Part shown: one piece after another, positions 24,406-36,421 of the stretch | How the letters are laid out: each line of letters begins with the position of its first letter | How positions within the stretch are numbered: position 1 is the first letter of the stretch | Translations under genes and position numbers: made by a program | Notes under the pieces: generated by a model | Told to the model about the DNA's origin: nothing | What the model saw: only the letters and a program-made list of their open reading frames with translations | Database searches by the model: none | From: Poa pratensis | Taxonomy: Eukaryota > Streptophyta > Magnoliopsida > Poales > Poaceae | Direction: 5' to 3' | DNA: 64,000 nucleotides | Assembly (NCBI GenBank): GCA_947311845.1 | Contig: CAMZMU010000027.1 | Coordinates: forward strand, 42,248,853-42,312,852

Positions 24406-25428
24406 GTGTAAATAAAATGGTACAACAGGTATGCCATATTCAATGAATATACGAAAATCAATTGGTCATTGTCGATATACTGAATTTGCATAGACATGAA
24501 TTGCATGTGTATTATATATTGTTAATCTGAATTATTAGATAGTTGGAGGAATGCATGATGTGTATATTACTAAGTATTAGTGTAAATGACATGGACAATT
24601 AATTGGCTAATAGTATGGATGATGTGGATAACTTGCATGTTGAGATAGAAAAATAATAAATGCATTTTGTAAGGTTTTGCTTTATAAGAGGTATATATAG
24701 ATAGATAGATACACATTATTTTATAAAAAAATGAATGTTTCAATTCTATTATAAAAAGACAGGTTTAAGGTGTTTAGTTTGACTTAAAACTGCAGTATTT
24801 GCCATGTAAGTTATATATTCTTGTTCTACTAGCCCAATGCACGTGCATTGCTACCACTAAAAATGAAACAAATTACGCCATTAGCTTGGGAGATCGTCGA
24901 AAGATGTTGCCGTATTATGATCGTTGCGTAGTTCCAGCTATAAAAGGATAATGAAAATACATGCAGTTCTAAGAGACAACACGTTTGCAGTGGGTGTGAA
25001 AGGGTCATCGGAGTTATAAGAGGCAACACGTTTGCAGCGGTTGTGAAAGGGCCATCAGAGTTATAATAGGGAACACGTTTGTAATGGTTGTGAAAGGGCC
25101 AACAGAGGATTCTGAAGTGAGACATCATAGTATACTTTTAAACCGGGGAATATGGACATTAAAGAGGATACAAGATAAAGGATGTCATCATGTAGGAGGA
25201 CAAGATGATGCATTACAGTAAGTAGTATCGTTCATGTCATCGGATCAAATATCTAGGGAAAGCACTGCAACTCAAGCAAAAACCCTCTACTGGATCTCCT
25301 CCCAAACCAAGCGCGCCACCATGGCCGGTTGCAAGGACAAATTGCAGAACACCCGCGTGTTTCTCTCCTCTCAACAATCCCACATGGAGGAGATGAAAGC
25401 ACTACTTGCCTCCCACCTCTTCTGCTTC
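24406..25428. other. AT-rich intergenic interval
   Basis: No gene. Contains a 47 bp tandem repeat (24979-25119) and a weak Helitron-like CTAG plus palindrome near 24829-24846. Confidence 0.4.
24979..25119. repeat. Tandem repeat, three copies of a 47 bp unit
   Basis: Units start at 24979, 25026 and 25073 with ACACGTTTGCAG or a close variant and contain GTGAAAGGGCCATC. They are moderately diverged. Confidence 0.8.
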
Positions 25429-25442
25429 AAAATCCCAGCTGT

Positions 25443-26104
25443 GGAACCTCACTTCAAGTGGCGAATACTCCGCCAAGTCGGCTTACCAAGCGCAATTCTA
25501 TGGCGCTATCACCTCCGATATGAGGAGCCTTGTTTGGAAGGCTTGGGCACCTCCGAAGGCCAAGCTTTTTGCGCGGCTTGCCCTTCGAAACCGTCTATGG
25601 ACGGCGGATCGCCTTGCTCGTAGAGGTTGGCAAAATTGTGTTGTTTGTCCTCTTTGCAAGACCACACCCGAGACGGCCGACCACCTTCTACTTGATTGCC
25701 GCTTCACCACTAGAGTTTGGGCCCTCTTGAAGGAGTGGCTCGGCCTCCCTTTCGATCAATCGGGTTGGCCATCTCTCTCCCTCAAGGATTAGTGGCAACA
25801 AATGTCCGGCGTTGGGGTGGCCAACCGGAAGGCGTTGGCTTCGCTTGTTCTCCTAACCACGTGGGAGATTTGGAATGAGAGAAATGCAAGGGTTTTCCAA
25901 AACAAGCATGCTTCTTCACAAGCTATCCTTTCCAAGATCAAGAATGAAGCAAAGATTTGGGTGCTTGCGGGCGCCAACGTTTAGGAGAAATTTTACCGGG
26001 AGAGTAATCCGGTTGTATCTTATTTCAGTTGTCTAAAATTGTTGTTCCAACTCTCTCTTAATTAATATAAGGGGCAATGATTTTGCCACACAGTTTCAAA
26101 AAAA
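25443..26104 (+). mobile_element. 5'-truncated LINE, second copy
   Basis: Target duplications AAAATCCCAGCTGT lie at 25429-25442 and 26105-26118, the right one preceded by a poly-A run. The body encodes the LINE zf-RVT region (SGEYSAKSAY, WKAWAPPKAKLFARLALRNR, CPLCKTTPETADHLLLDC) and, after a stop at about 25790, TTWEIWNERNARVFQNK. It is a different family from the LINE in VOZ1 and has better-preserved coding. Confidence 0.88.
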
Positions 26105-26118
26105 AAAATCCCAGCTGT

Positions 26119-26910
26119 CATGCCATCCTACCATCTGTCACTTCCATGCCCATTGAAAGGTGGAGGTAAGCCAATGGAGCCGTTCCATTTGAAGGTCTTC
26201 ATTTTTCATGCTACACTGTAGATTTGGGATGTTGGACGAAGAAGCTAAAATATATGGCGGAGAAAGATTTCTAAGAAAATAGTGGAGAAAAAGAAGTGAA
26301 CTCACAATCAACTAAAAAATTGTACTCTAGGTAGAAAAGAATAGGTCAAACTAAATATCAAAACATGTGCGGGACTTTGAACCCTAACGGACAAAGTAAG
26401 TAGTATCATCTTAGAAAATCAGATGCATATAAAGCTTAAAAAATCATTTGCCTAACGGATTCGTCGGCTCTCTCGCTCGCAAACAACGGTTAAAAAATGG
26501 TACCATGATAGATCATTCGTCGAGCAAAGTTCGACTTTTTTGGTGAAATCACCATAGCAACGAGTCCGGAGACTAGAGCCGTGGAAAGACCGATGGACGG
26601 GCAGGATCTCTCCGTTCTCCGCCACCGCCACCCTTGGCTGTGAGCTGGACACATCGCGCGCCCCTCTTCCGTCGCGGCGTGCTCGCAGCCCCTCGCTGCC
26701 ACGTGTGCTCGCATGGCGACACGTTAAGCCTCACTCGCGCTGTCCCCACATGTCATCCTCACACAATACACTTAACCCTCCCCCGGCCTCCTCGTCTCGT
26801 CTCCTTCTCCGGTCGAGCAGGGCGTCGCCATTGTCACCTCTCTCACTCGCGAGCCGCACCCGCATCCGCACCACTAGGGCTCAGGATCTCGCGCGCGTGA
26901 CCTCGCCGCG
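26119..26910 (+). promoter_or_regulatory. Upstream region and 5' UTR of the RTN4IP1-like gene
   Basis: Composition shifts from AT-rich to C-rich, CpG-rich sequence over the last 250 bp before the ATG at 26911, typical of a grass promoter and leader. No convincing TATA box was identified. Confidence 0.4.
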
Positions 26911-29900
26911 ATGTGGTCGAGGGCGGCGGCTAGGGTTCGCCGGCGGATCGCGGGGGCGCGGCCGGCGTCCACGGCGGCGGGGGCGGGGGCGGAGAAGAGC
27001 AGCCGCGCCGTGGTCGTACCGCGGTTCGGCGGGCCGGAGGTGCTGGAGCTGAGGCAGGGGGTGCCCGTGCCCGATCTGAAGCCCGGGGAGGTGCTCGTGC
27101 GCGCGCGCGCCGTCTCCATCAACCCCCTGGACCTGCGAGTGAGCGCTCCATTTTGGCTACCCCCCTTTCGCCCCTTGTGGGATTTCATCAACCGCCTGCC
27201 GTAGCTTTCACATTTTTTGTTGTTTCTGACATGTTGGGGACCTGTTTTATCTGAACCGATCTCACTGTAGAAATTTATTGGTTGGTCATTAAGTCGTTAC
27301 CGAACAGAGTGAGGATTGCTGCTATGGCCTATATGAAGGGAATATCGCTATAATAAGCAATACTGTTACATAATTTGTTGTCCCAAATGACACAATGTGC
27401 GTTCTGTCGACCAGAAAATGTCCTGTTCGAAGCCTTGAATTTTTTTTAAAAAAACTGCGCATAAATTAAACGATCAGATAGATTCGTGTGGCACTAAATT
27501 CAGTTCCAGAATAATGAATCTTATTTCAAGTCATTATAATATTCTTTTGCTAAATGTTATTCACTTGGTGAAAGTATTGTTTGTTTTCAGATGCGGTCTG
27601 GGTATGGCCGTTGCATATTCGAGCCACTCCTACCTCTGATCATTGGCCGGGACATCAGTGGTGAAGTTGCAGCCACAGGGACCTCTGCGTCTTCGTTTTC
27701 TGTTGGGCAAGAAGTATATGGTGCATTGCATCCAACAGCTATGAGAGGGACATGTGCTGATTATGCAATTCTTTCGGAGGATGAGCTTACTCCTAAACCA
27801 TCTACACTCACTCATGTGGTACGAATTCTCGGAATGATTTCCTCTGCATTCTACTATTTCTTCAAAAGTCAAATTTAGGAGTATTTTCATTTTTCAGTTT
27901 GTCGTCTATGATAATAATTTCTAGTCTTGGCCTCTTGGGCATATACCTTCTTTGTCAGCTTTAAATATGTACGAGTTATCAATTTCAGGGATGTAGATCT
28001 GATAGTTCAAGCAAAGAGTCGCTGTTATTTCTTACGATTAGTATTGCTTTAAATATGTACGAGTTATCCTTCTTTCTTATGTTGATGCTGAAGGCTATAT
28101 TTTCAGTCTGTGTAGCTTGCTTGTTAAAAAGGTTCCTTACACGTCGCTAAAGCTGTTTTTTATATATATTACAGCAGGCTAGTGCAATTCCATTTGCTGC
28201 GTTGACTGCCTGGCGTGCTTTGCATGGTACTGCTGGAATTTCTGAAGGGTATGTCCTGTCACACACCCCAGTTTAATAAGAAGATAACAATTTGCCTTGG
28301 TTGCTGTTTCCTATAGCTTGGTTGCACGTTGGTTGATTTACGAACATTGTTCACACAGTCATCATCAGCACTTCAACAGCTTGGTCCATGATATAGAATT
28401 TGCTTTGTCAGCTATATTTGTGATTGATGCAATAAACTGGCTAGGCGCATGTAAAGCACTTATGCAATAGATTGGTCTATGATTTACACTGAATAAGCTT
28501 TGAAAGCTATATTATTGCTCCTCCTGTTGTGTGTATTTAGCACCCAACCAGAATCATGTTACTTGTATTAGTTCGTTGATGGAAGTTCTAGATATCCTTG
28601 AGTTAGTTTGTTACATATTGATCTACACTTCCTTTTGGCTTCTAATTTAGCAACTCTGTAGGAAGCAGGGAATATTGAAGTTCCTTTTGATCATTCTGAA
28701 AACCAATCTGCTAGTTAGGCCAAGTGCATGTGATAGATCTTAAACGTCATTAAGGGAACATTTAACCTAAACTGATCACCAACTAGTGCACCTAATTGAC
28801 ACTAACATAGGAAAATAGGGATTGCTTACAAGTAATCGAAGTAGACACGACTGCCTGCTTGGTGCAGGCATGAATTGGCGGGGAAGAAGTCTAGGTAGAG
28901 GTGCAGGGGCGTCGTAGTCCAGGAGGAAGCCCATGGATGCCGTCGGCACCCTTCTCCTGGTGGCTGGTCGTGGTGCAGGTCTTCCAGCCCCTTAGCACAA
29001 CTTTCGGATCGGGCAATTGGATTGATAGGCACTATTTTTGTTAGATTCTTGATGTGCCATCTTTCCCTTTATATACCAAGTGCTGGGATTGGGGACCGGA
29101 ACCACAACTGGTTGTTTGGGGGCCTCCAATCAAGGCTCCCACGTTAGGGGAGGGAGACTTTTTCTCCCTCGTTTTTCTCCTGGTTTGTGTTTGTTATAAC
29201 CAGAGATTATTTCCAACAGCATGTGCTCAAGCTTTTTATGGTCAGCATTTCATATCATGTCTGATTAAGTGCCAGTATATGAAATTTGTTTTGTCCTTTC
29301 ATATGAATTGAATGCAATCAGTTTCCGTTTTAGACAAAGAGTACTTGTGATTGGTGGAGGAGGAGCAGTTGGGCTATCTGCTGTTCAGCTTGCAGTAGCT
29401 GCAGGATGTAGTGTTTCTGCTACTTGTGGGGCCCAAAGTATTGAGCAAGTTTTGGCAGCTGGTGCTGAAAAAGCTATTGATTACACTATTGAGGTAAAAG
29501 TCCTTCAGAAGTCAGAAATCTTGACCTTATATTTGTTACAGTAATGATGTAGTAAAGTTCATGATCTTCAGTATTTTGACTTGGACAACATAGGCATGCC
29601 ACTCATGTCATTGTTTGTCTAGATATCTCACAGGACATACAGCTATCATTCTTTATCTTAGCAGACTAGGAATAGTTATGTATCAGTATCGTAATCAAGG
29701 CACCGTGTTTCATCTCTCGCATTTATCTATCACTGTAGTTTTATTGCCGCATGAGCTGATAAGTTCATGCATAAATAGAGAAAAGGGAACCCAGAATAAC
29801 CTATTCCCCCCTCCACTTTTCTCTGTAGTGCTGAACGCAAAGAAGTAATAGGTGCCGTGTATGATCATCTTGTTGTTTTACATTTACAATTTAGCAGGAT

Positions 29901-31076
29901 GTGGATGACACATACGGCAATCAGTTTATCAGGCCATGCTCTTGGTGCCCAGTAGCTCTGTGTGTAGGCTTCAGCTATTGTCAACTCCATCTGTCTGTGA
30001 TCTGATATATAAATATAACATAGGTTCCAAAAATCCTTAGTTATTCTCCAGACCTGAGAAAACAATTAGGAACTTTGTGTCAGGGTAAAGAATCGTGTCT
30101 ACAGTTTGAGGAAATAGTCAAAGCCGTGAATGATTGAGTTTTCTTTTCATCAAAATCCCTGCCGCGAATACCATTTTATTCATACTGTTCACGTTTTTTT
30201 GTTGTGCATTACAGGACACTGAATCAACAGTTACGGGAAAGTTTGATGCTGTGTTAGATACTATAGGAGTACCTGAAACTGAAAGAGTTGGCATTAATCT
30301 TCTGAGGAGAGGTGGACATTATATGACCCTTCAGGTAATCAATCTGCAATGTTTAATCTTTCTGTGCTTTTGTTTTGTTTTGTTTGTCCTTTCCTGATTG
30401 TGTTTATTTTTACATGATTAGGGAGAAGCAGCTTCACTAGCAGACAGATATGGATTATTTGTGGGACTTCCTGCTGCTACTGCTGTTTTACTAAACAAAC
30501 AGATGCAGTATCGTTGTTCTCATGGAATTGGTAAAGAGCTTCATTGCCATACATATTTTGAAGTTTGAAAATTTGTTTCCAGAACTTGCTATGTTTGAGG
30601 ACTGAGGGTGGCTACTTTACTATATATTGTGTAACTGCTCATAACCATTGAGGCTCTCAATCCCAATCAATATGCACACTTTTGGGCAAATCTGAGACAG
30701 TTATTTTTGGATGGAGAGAGTAGAATTTAATTACCTATCATTGTATGACTTTCTATGCATGTGACCTTCGTTTATAAATTGGCGTGTGTTTCTTTTGCAA
30801 GTGCAACACTTTAGAGAAGCCTTTTAGCTATGTAGGTAGCATATCCCATAATTTATGTAAGATGTTCTTAACTCCTCATCCAATTTAACTTCAGAGTATT
30901 GCTGGACATTCATGAGAGCTGATCCTGAAGGTCTTCATGAGATCCAGAGGCTGTCCGGAGCTGGAAAATTACAGATACCTGTGGAGAAGACTTTTCCAAT
31001 CAGTCAAGTAAGAGAAGCTCATGAGGCCAAGGAGAAAAGGCTGGTAGCTGGCAAGGTGGTTCTGGAATTCGACTAG
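26911..31076 (+). CDS. RTN4IP1-like mitochondrial zinc-type quinone oxidoreductase (MDR family), 7 exons
   Basis: Exons: 26911-27138, 27591-27818, 28175-28248, 29334-29493, 30215-30334, 30422-30530, 30895-31076 (TAG). They total 1101 bp and 366 residues, with all junction phases agreeing. The N-terminus (MWSRAAARVRRRIAGARPAS) is Arg-rich and lacks acidic residues, as in a mitochondrial presequence. A GroES-like domain follows (FGGPEVLELR, ARAVSINPLDLR, PLIIGRDISGEVAATG), then a Rossmann NAD(P)H site RVLVIGGGGAVGLSAVQLA at about 178-196, and a C-terminus with GKVVLEFD. It belongs to the zinc-lacking quinone oxidoreductase branch. The animal homologue supports coenzyme Q biosynthesis and complex I assembly. 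Exon 3 has a tandem NAG acceptor (ACAGCAG) that could add or drop one Gln. Intron 3 holds a solo LTR. Confidence 0.93.
28731..29218 (-). mobile_element. Solo LTR (Copia-like) in intron 3 of the RTN4IP1-like gene
   Basis: A 5 bp duplication GCATG lies at 28726-28730 and 29219-29223. Read on the minus strand the LTR starts TGTTGGAAATAATCTCTGG and ends AAGATCTATCA, and has a TATATAAAG promoter near 29070. There is no second LTR or internal region, so it is the product of LTR-LTR recombination. The TGTTGGAAAT start resembles Angela/BARE-type Copia LTRs, but the length (488 bp) does not. Confidence 0.82.
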
Positions 31077-31095
31077 TGTTAACATGATTTTGCCC

Positions 31096-31502
31096 TACAT
31101 GCACAGAAGGACGGAACGTTTCTTAACTGTATGGACATTTTTTTTCTTTGAATTTTGAGCCGTTTTGATGCTCTAAATTTGCTTGTTCTCTAGATACAGG
31201 TTATCGTATCAGGATTTAGTGTAAATGCAGTAAATAATGATATGGAAAATACGAAAAGACTTATTTCAAAGGATCGTGGTCATTATTGTTTCAGATCACC
31301 GTCACTATTGTTTCAGATGCATTTTTTTCCTTCAGCCAGAATACGTTTGAACTTCAGAAGTTCATATGTGAAGGTGGGAATATATGTGTGAACCAGAAAA
31401 CATTAGTCTCATTGCTAGAAGCAGCAAATCAGGGGAATGATGAAGCGTAGCCGTACTGCCATCACCTTTGGTGCTGAAACGTTCCGTCCTTCTGTGCATG
31501 TA
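31096..31502. repeat. Perfect 27 bp inverted repeat with a 353 bp spacer, in the 3' UTR
   Basis: The arm at 31096-31122 (starting TACATGCACAGAAGGACGG) is repeated exactly in inverted orientation at 31476-31502. The left arm begins 19 bp after the stop codon of the RTN4IP1-like gene. No flanking target duplication is visible. In RNA the arms would form a long stem if both lie in the transcript. Confidence 0.9.
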
Positions 31503-31897
31503 TAATTGTAGTATCATATTTGTAGACGCAATTGAATGTCACTTGTGATTTTTGGAGCTGAGTTCAGTCCCATCTCTTTGTAGTTCATATTGGTTCCGTG
31601 AGAAACTAGCAACTTGCTCAATGTTGGTACCGTTCTGTATTCAGTCACAGCCAGTAGCACAATACCAGAACATTACAACAATGAAAAACATTTTGGTCCA
31701 TGCCACAAACATTACCGTGTTCATGGAAGAAGAAACTAGCACTAGAATTAGTCACCTTCATAGATCCATGCTTGTTGGTCTCTGAAATACCAGAACTCAG
31801 AACACGGAGGACGACACTTCGGGAAACCAGGAATCTCATCCTCTATCGAACTGCTCCAAAATCAGACCAAATCTCCCCAGACCTCAGCCATTCATCC
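31503..31897. other. Intergenic interval
   Basis: Space between the convergent RTN4IP1-like and OPA3-like genes, upstream of the second SINE. No coding feature is recognised. Confidence 0.4.
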
Positions 31898-31905
31898 GTT
31901 AAACC

Positions 31906-32254
31906 TTACCTTAACAAAGCCTTTTGTCCCAAACAAGTTGGGGTAGGATAGATATGAAACCCTGTCACGAGGACTTCTCAGGAGGTCACCCATCCTGGTA
32001 CTACTCTCGCCCAAATGGGTTTCATATCCATGGGACTGGCTAGTTTTTACGTTGGCTCGCCAAGCCTATCACAACCCTTAGATATGAAACGTTTCATGAG
32101 GACTTTCCAGGAGGTCACCCACCCTAGTACTACTCTCGTGGGTTTCATATCCATGGGACTGGCTAGTTTTTACGTTGGCTCGCCAAGCCTATCACAACCC
32201 TCCTCCTTTATCCGGGCTTGGGACCGGCTATACCTAGAAGACATAGGCGGAGTT
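31906..32254 (-). mobile_element. Dimeric 5S-rRNA-derived SINE, copy 2
   Basis: Nearly identical over its length to the copy at 24031-24388, in the same orientation and with the same two 5S-bearing modules (better 5S piece at 31966-32014 of the plus strand). Flanking repeats are short: AAACC, or GTTAAACC if the element's terminal GTT coincides with the target. These differ from copy 1, so it is an independent insertion and not part of a segmental duplication. It ends about 85 bp from the stop codon of the OPA3-like gene, probably in or near its 3' UTR. Confidence 0.78.
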
Positions 32255-32339
32255 AAACCGACAGGATCAAATCATGCAAGTAGCTAACTATGGAGGCAAT
32301 CTGTGTCTGGCACTTCGCAACACAGCGTTGCTATGGCAG

Positions 32340-34500
32340 CTAATCAGCTGTGGGTTGCTGAGTACCACCAGGCTGTGCTGCTTCTGCTGCTGCTGCTGCT
32401 TGCTGGGCAGGGCCGAAGTTGACGATCCTTGGAAAAACCCACCCCTCACCCCATGCCCGCTGCTCCATCTCAGCTAGCCTCTGCCTCATGATCTGCTTTT
32501 CCAGGTCGAGTTCGTCCATCCTTTTCCTTATTGCCTGCCATTTCGAAACACGAACAGATGATCATCTCTGCAGAGTTCTTGAGAGTATTATAGGTCAGCA
32601 TCTAAATTAACTACCATCAAGATTGTTTTATCTGTTAGAGATGGAGTATACATTATACGTTTGTGTTACTCAGAGCCTGGCAGGGATCATGTAACCGCAG
32701 GATAAATGAACTGCACATCTGAGTTCAGAGACTAAAGAGTCCACAAACAGACTACAACTTTCTTTCGCAGATTTTCTCATGATATATCCTAGAAATCTCA
32801 TGCAAAACATTTATAAAAGACATAGAATTTTCCGTAAGAACTATTGGATTATTTCAAACAACACAAAAAGACCAGAGTAGTTGGAACCAAACATCTTACC
32901 TCCACTTCCTGCTTACGGATTTCTTCTTTTCTGGCTTCTGACCTAGCACTTCTTTGCACCTCAAAGATTATTGCACCACTAGCAACCTAAGCAATCATGT
33001 GAGAACTCATGTCAGGTGTAATCATCTCTGATATCACACAATCACGTATTTATAGTATCTGAAGATTCAGGACAAAGATAACAGAGAGAAAAGCCTACAG
33101 CTGTTGGATTTTTAGTTGTACCATATGCATTACATAAAACCGTTAAAATAAATTTGTATGCACATCTCATTCAGAGCATGATGGTCAAGATACTTGCCGA
33201 GAAAACGAACAGTTCACCGAGAAGATCTGCAGCAGCTTGAATAGCTTTGTCCTCATTCAGGGGCCGAATGTGAATGTCAAGTGCACGTCCATGAAGTCGC
33301 CTCTGCATATTTGTTGCTAAGCGATGGTTTGCCTGAAATAGTATATGTCACACACCTTGTCAGTACGAGAACCACATAATATATGATCCAAACTGAACTG
33401 AAGAACTGTTTACTACTCCGTGCAAGAAAATTGGAACACATCCAAATTATAGTAATTCTCTGAACAGAATAGTAAACGGAAAAGAACAAGTAACTTGCCG
33501 CAAAAATAGGACAAAACTGTTACTCATTTACTGTATGAGTAAATCTGAACCATAGAGAATTCAGAAGCCTTTTCTAGCTTAGGTTCATGAAACAACGCAA
33601 CATTTTTATGGTTACCGGATAAAGATCATTGCTATATATATTGTTAACAGCACACAGTGTTGCAGAATGCACATCAACAATCATTCTAAACTTCTGTAAG
33701 ACTATAAGGCATCATTTGAATTTGTGGTCTGTCATTGCTTAGATAATCCTCTCGTGTGATATAACAACACAAGCTCAAAGAACTACTATTACTGTACTTC
33801 TACTTAATTTGCCACAGAAAAAGAACTCTTGCCATCAGATCAGGTTGCAGCAACAATCTGGATCAATGTACATTAGCAGTCGGAGGAATCAAATTTTGTG
33901 AGACAGCATTGCAATTGATTGATGCAAAACTGAAGCATTTGTGCACGAGAAATATTCGTTCTAGTATTATCATAATTCGCCAAAAAAAAGCACCAAGGTC
34001 TTTTATTTCCACAACATCCCTCATGGCCTGATGCCCTCATCGTAGAACACGGAGAACTAAATCGTCAACTCCAGACCAATGGTATCAGCAACAAACCAAC
34101 AAGAACAGAACCTAGGCCTCATACTCTTCTATTAAGCATTTTGTCATGCACGTCCCCTGCTTCAAATCATAAACAAAGATGTCCAACAAGCCCGGACGAA
34201 ACGTCCGCTCCGATTTCCCGAATCGTAGTGAATCGAAGCAGCCCCAACTTGGGAACAGCACCAAGAACCGCCGGGAGAAACAGAGGCGATCCAAACAACG
34301 CAAAGGAAAAAGGGGATCGAATACGTACGGACGAGTTCTAGGCGTACGAAGTAAGGGAGGGGGATGGTCACCTGCGCGATGCCGATGATGAATCCGCGGA
34401 ACTTGGGGTGGATGCCGGCGTTGTGCTTGAGGCGGGTGGCGATGGGCTTGCTCAGCGTCCGGAACGCGAGCAGCCCGAGCTTCACCAATGGAAGTACCAT
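32340..34500 (-). CDS. OPA3-like mitochondrial protein, 4 exons, with a GC donor at intron 2
   Basis: Exons on the minus strand: 34500-34372, 33332-33198, 32986-32900, 32534-32340 (TAG), giving 546 bp and 181 residues with every exon in phase 0. The start MVLPLVKLGLLAFRTLSKPI and the following RLKHNAGIHPKFR are the OPA3 family hallmark (mitochondrial membrane-associated, linked to optic atrophy in humans). ANHRLATNMQRRLHGRALD, ELFVFSVASGAIIFEVQRS and a long charged coiled coil (RSEARKEEIRKQEVE into RKRMDELDLEKQIMRQRL) follow. The C-terminus has an Ala run from a short GCA/CAG tract. Intron 2 begins GCAAGT, not GT, and the flanking frame leaves no other option. Confidence 0.93.
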
Positions 34501-36413
34501 GGCGTCCTCCTGCCGGACCGCCTCCTCTGCCGATGATCGCGAAGTCTGGGAGAAGATGGGGCGGGGCGGCGGGCGCAGGCGCGTGACGGCCGGAGACGCA
34601 GAGTTGTTGCTGGTTTGGCTCTACTTTTCTTGGAGAGGAAGGAGAAAACTCGGGTGTAGAAAGAGTGGGAGCAGTCCGTTCGCTTATTGGCCAAGTTGAT
34701 CGCTAATTTCCTCGTGTACAATGCTATCACCTTGACAAAACAGAGGAAACTGTTTGATTATGTCCCGAGTTGTATTTTGTTGCAAGTTGCAACTGAAATC
34801 TCATCGGTTATACATACGTGGGTTCTTACTGAGATTCTCCCGGTTACTGCAAGCTGAAACTGAGATTTTTCATTTTTACATGTGTTGCAACTCGGAAAAA
34901 TAATAATCAAGATCGTTTAAGTTGAGTCATAATTTATGATATACTGAGAACTACACTTGAGTTGCAACGGAGATGAGAACCAACCTGTATTAGAAGTTGG
35001 TTGTACACTTCTACCGTCAGCTCATCATAGTTCAAACCCAATGTTTGAAACTGATATTTCGCATTTAACGTGGAATATATTTCATACTCAACGTTATGTT
35101 CTGCCGGATCTAAAATCTTGACATTGATAGTTTGGCATAAGATCATCTACATTGTGCAGGAGAAGCGATTCAAAGCGAGATTTGAGCCGATTCAACACAC
35201 TTGAGAGGTCGATCTCAAGGAAAACATTATTTGTACCGGACAAACCTCTTGTTTCGAATTCGAAGGGTTGGCTTAGCCCACTCGTTAGAAAAGTGAGAGC
35301 TATCAAATGCCAAGTGTGCCCAATGCAAAGCTAGAAGCAAAACACTCAAACCAGAGCCACCCACTTCCCCCTATACATTCAGGCATATAGCCCAAACACT
35401 ACTCGAAGAAAAACTGCCACCCAACCGGACCCCATAAAAAGCTCAAATATCAGGGATGCCCCCCTCATAACTAACCCATATCTGGGGAGGATATGGGTTG
35501 TCCAGACACACCCAGATGCTTCCTCCATGTAGGACTGTCCAGGATGGCCCAATACTCCGTCCGCACATATACCCACCCATCCCTGACGCGGACCAAACAC
35601 TATCTTTCTCCTCTGCTCCGCTTCACTCCAGTGTCGACTACCTTCCCCTCCCCGATATCCACCACCTCTGATCCACAAAAATGTCTAGTTCTGATGTGGA
35701 ATGTTCATTGGCGCCGCGGGGATTGGAGGTGGCCAAATTCTCATGCCCTCCCATCCCCACAGCGGCGACGCCTCCAAGATCTGCACCGTCCTCGATGCGT
35801 CGGTGCGCCGTCCATGAACCGCTTTGTGCCCCACTCCCCTACGCGTTAGTCCGACCCGGGTACAGGCTCCCACCGACTAGATGCTAGCACAGGATCCGCT
35901 CGGCTGGATGTTGGTTGCATGTTCCTCTGAGCCTGCCCAGACGCCCTCGCACAAGGCAAAGCGCCCACGAGGTGGAGTCCAAGGTCTAGGAGGAAAATCG
36001 TCGGCACTGTAAGAATTTCAAGGCAGCACGGCGATGCGATGAACTTTTCCGTTTCGATGATGAGCTTGTTGTCTATGACTAGTTGTGTAGGAGATGAACT
36101 GGTCAGTTCAAATTTTCTTGTATTATATGTCTATCTTGAGTCATCTAGTTGATAAACTTGTCAGTTTTGATGCTGAACTTTATGTCTGTTTCTAGTTGCT
36201 TAGTAGATGAACTTGTCCTTTTTTTGGTCCGATGGCTAAGTTTTTGGTTTTTATTTATTAAACTAGACGCGAACTTGCCTGATGATATATTTTGATTGCA
36301 TTTTTGTTGTCTGATGATCTACGTTGTATGGATTTGAGGGGGACGATTGTAGACTCGTACATTTGAGGGGGGTGTCTAGCTAGTGTCCGCAGACAAGTCC
36401 AGACGTGTCTGTG
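34501..36413. other. Promoter of the OPA3-like gene, then unassigned repetitive DNA
   Basis: The first 200 bp are C/G-rich leader and promoter of the minus-strand OPA3-like gene. From about 35340 to 36413 the sequence looks like the interior of a non-coding DNA transposon (a GC-rich block at 35690-35900), but no terminal repeats or target duplication were found. Confidence 0.35.
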
Positions 36414-36421
36414 GACATATA

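Noticed and set aside
24829..24846. Another Helitron end (CTAG near an AATGCACGTGCATT palindrome)
   Set aside because: The palindrome has no proper loop and sits too close to CTAG; not strong enough for a feature.
24031..32254. The two 5S-SINE copies as borders of a segmental duplication or of one large composite element
   Set aside because: Their target duplications differ and no homology extends outside the repeats, so they are independent insertions.
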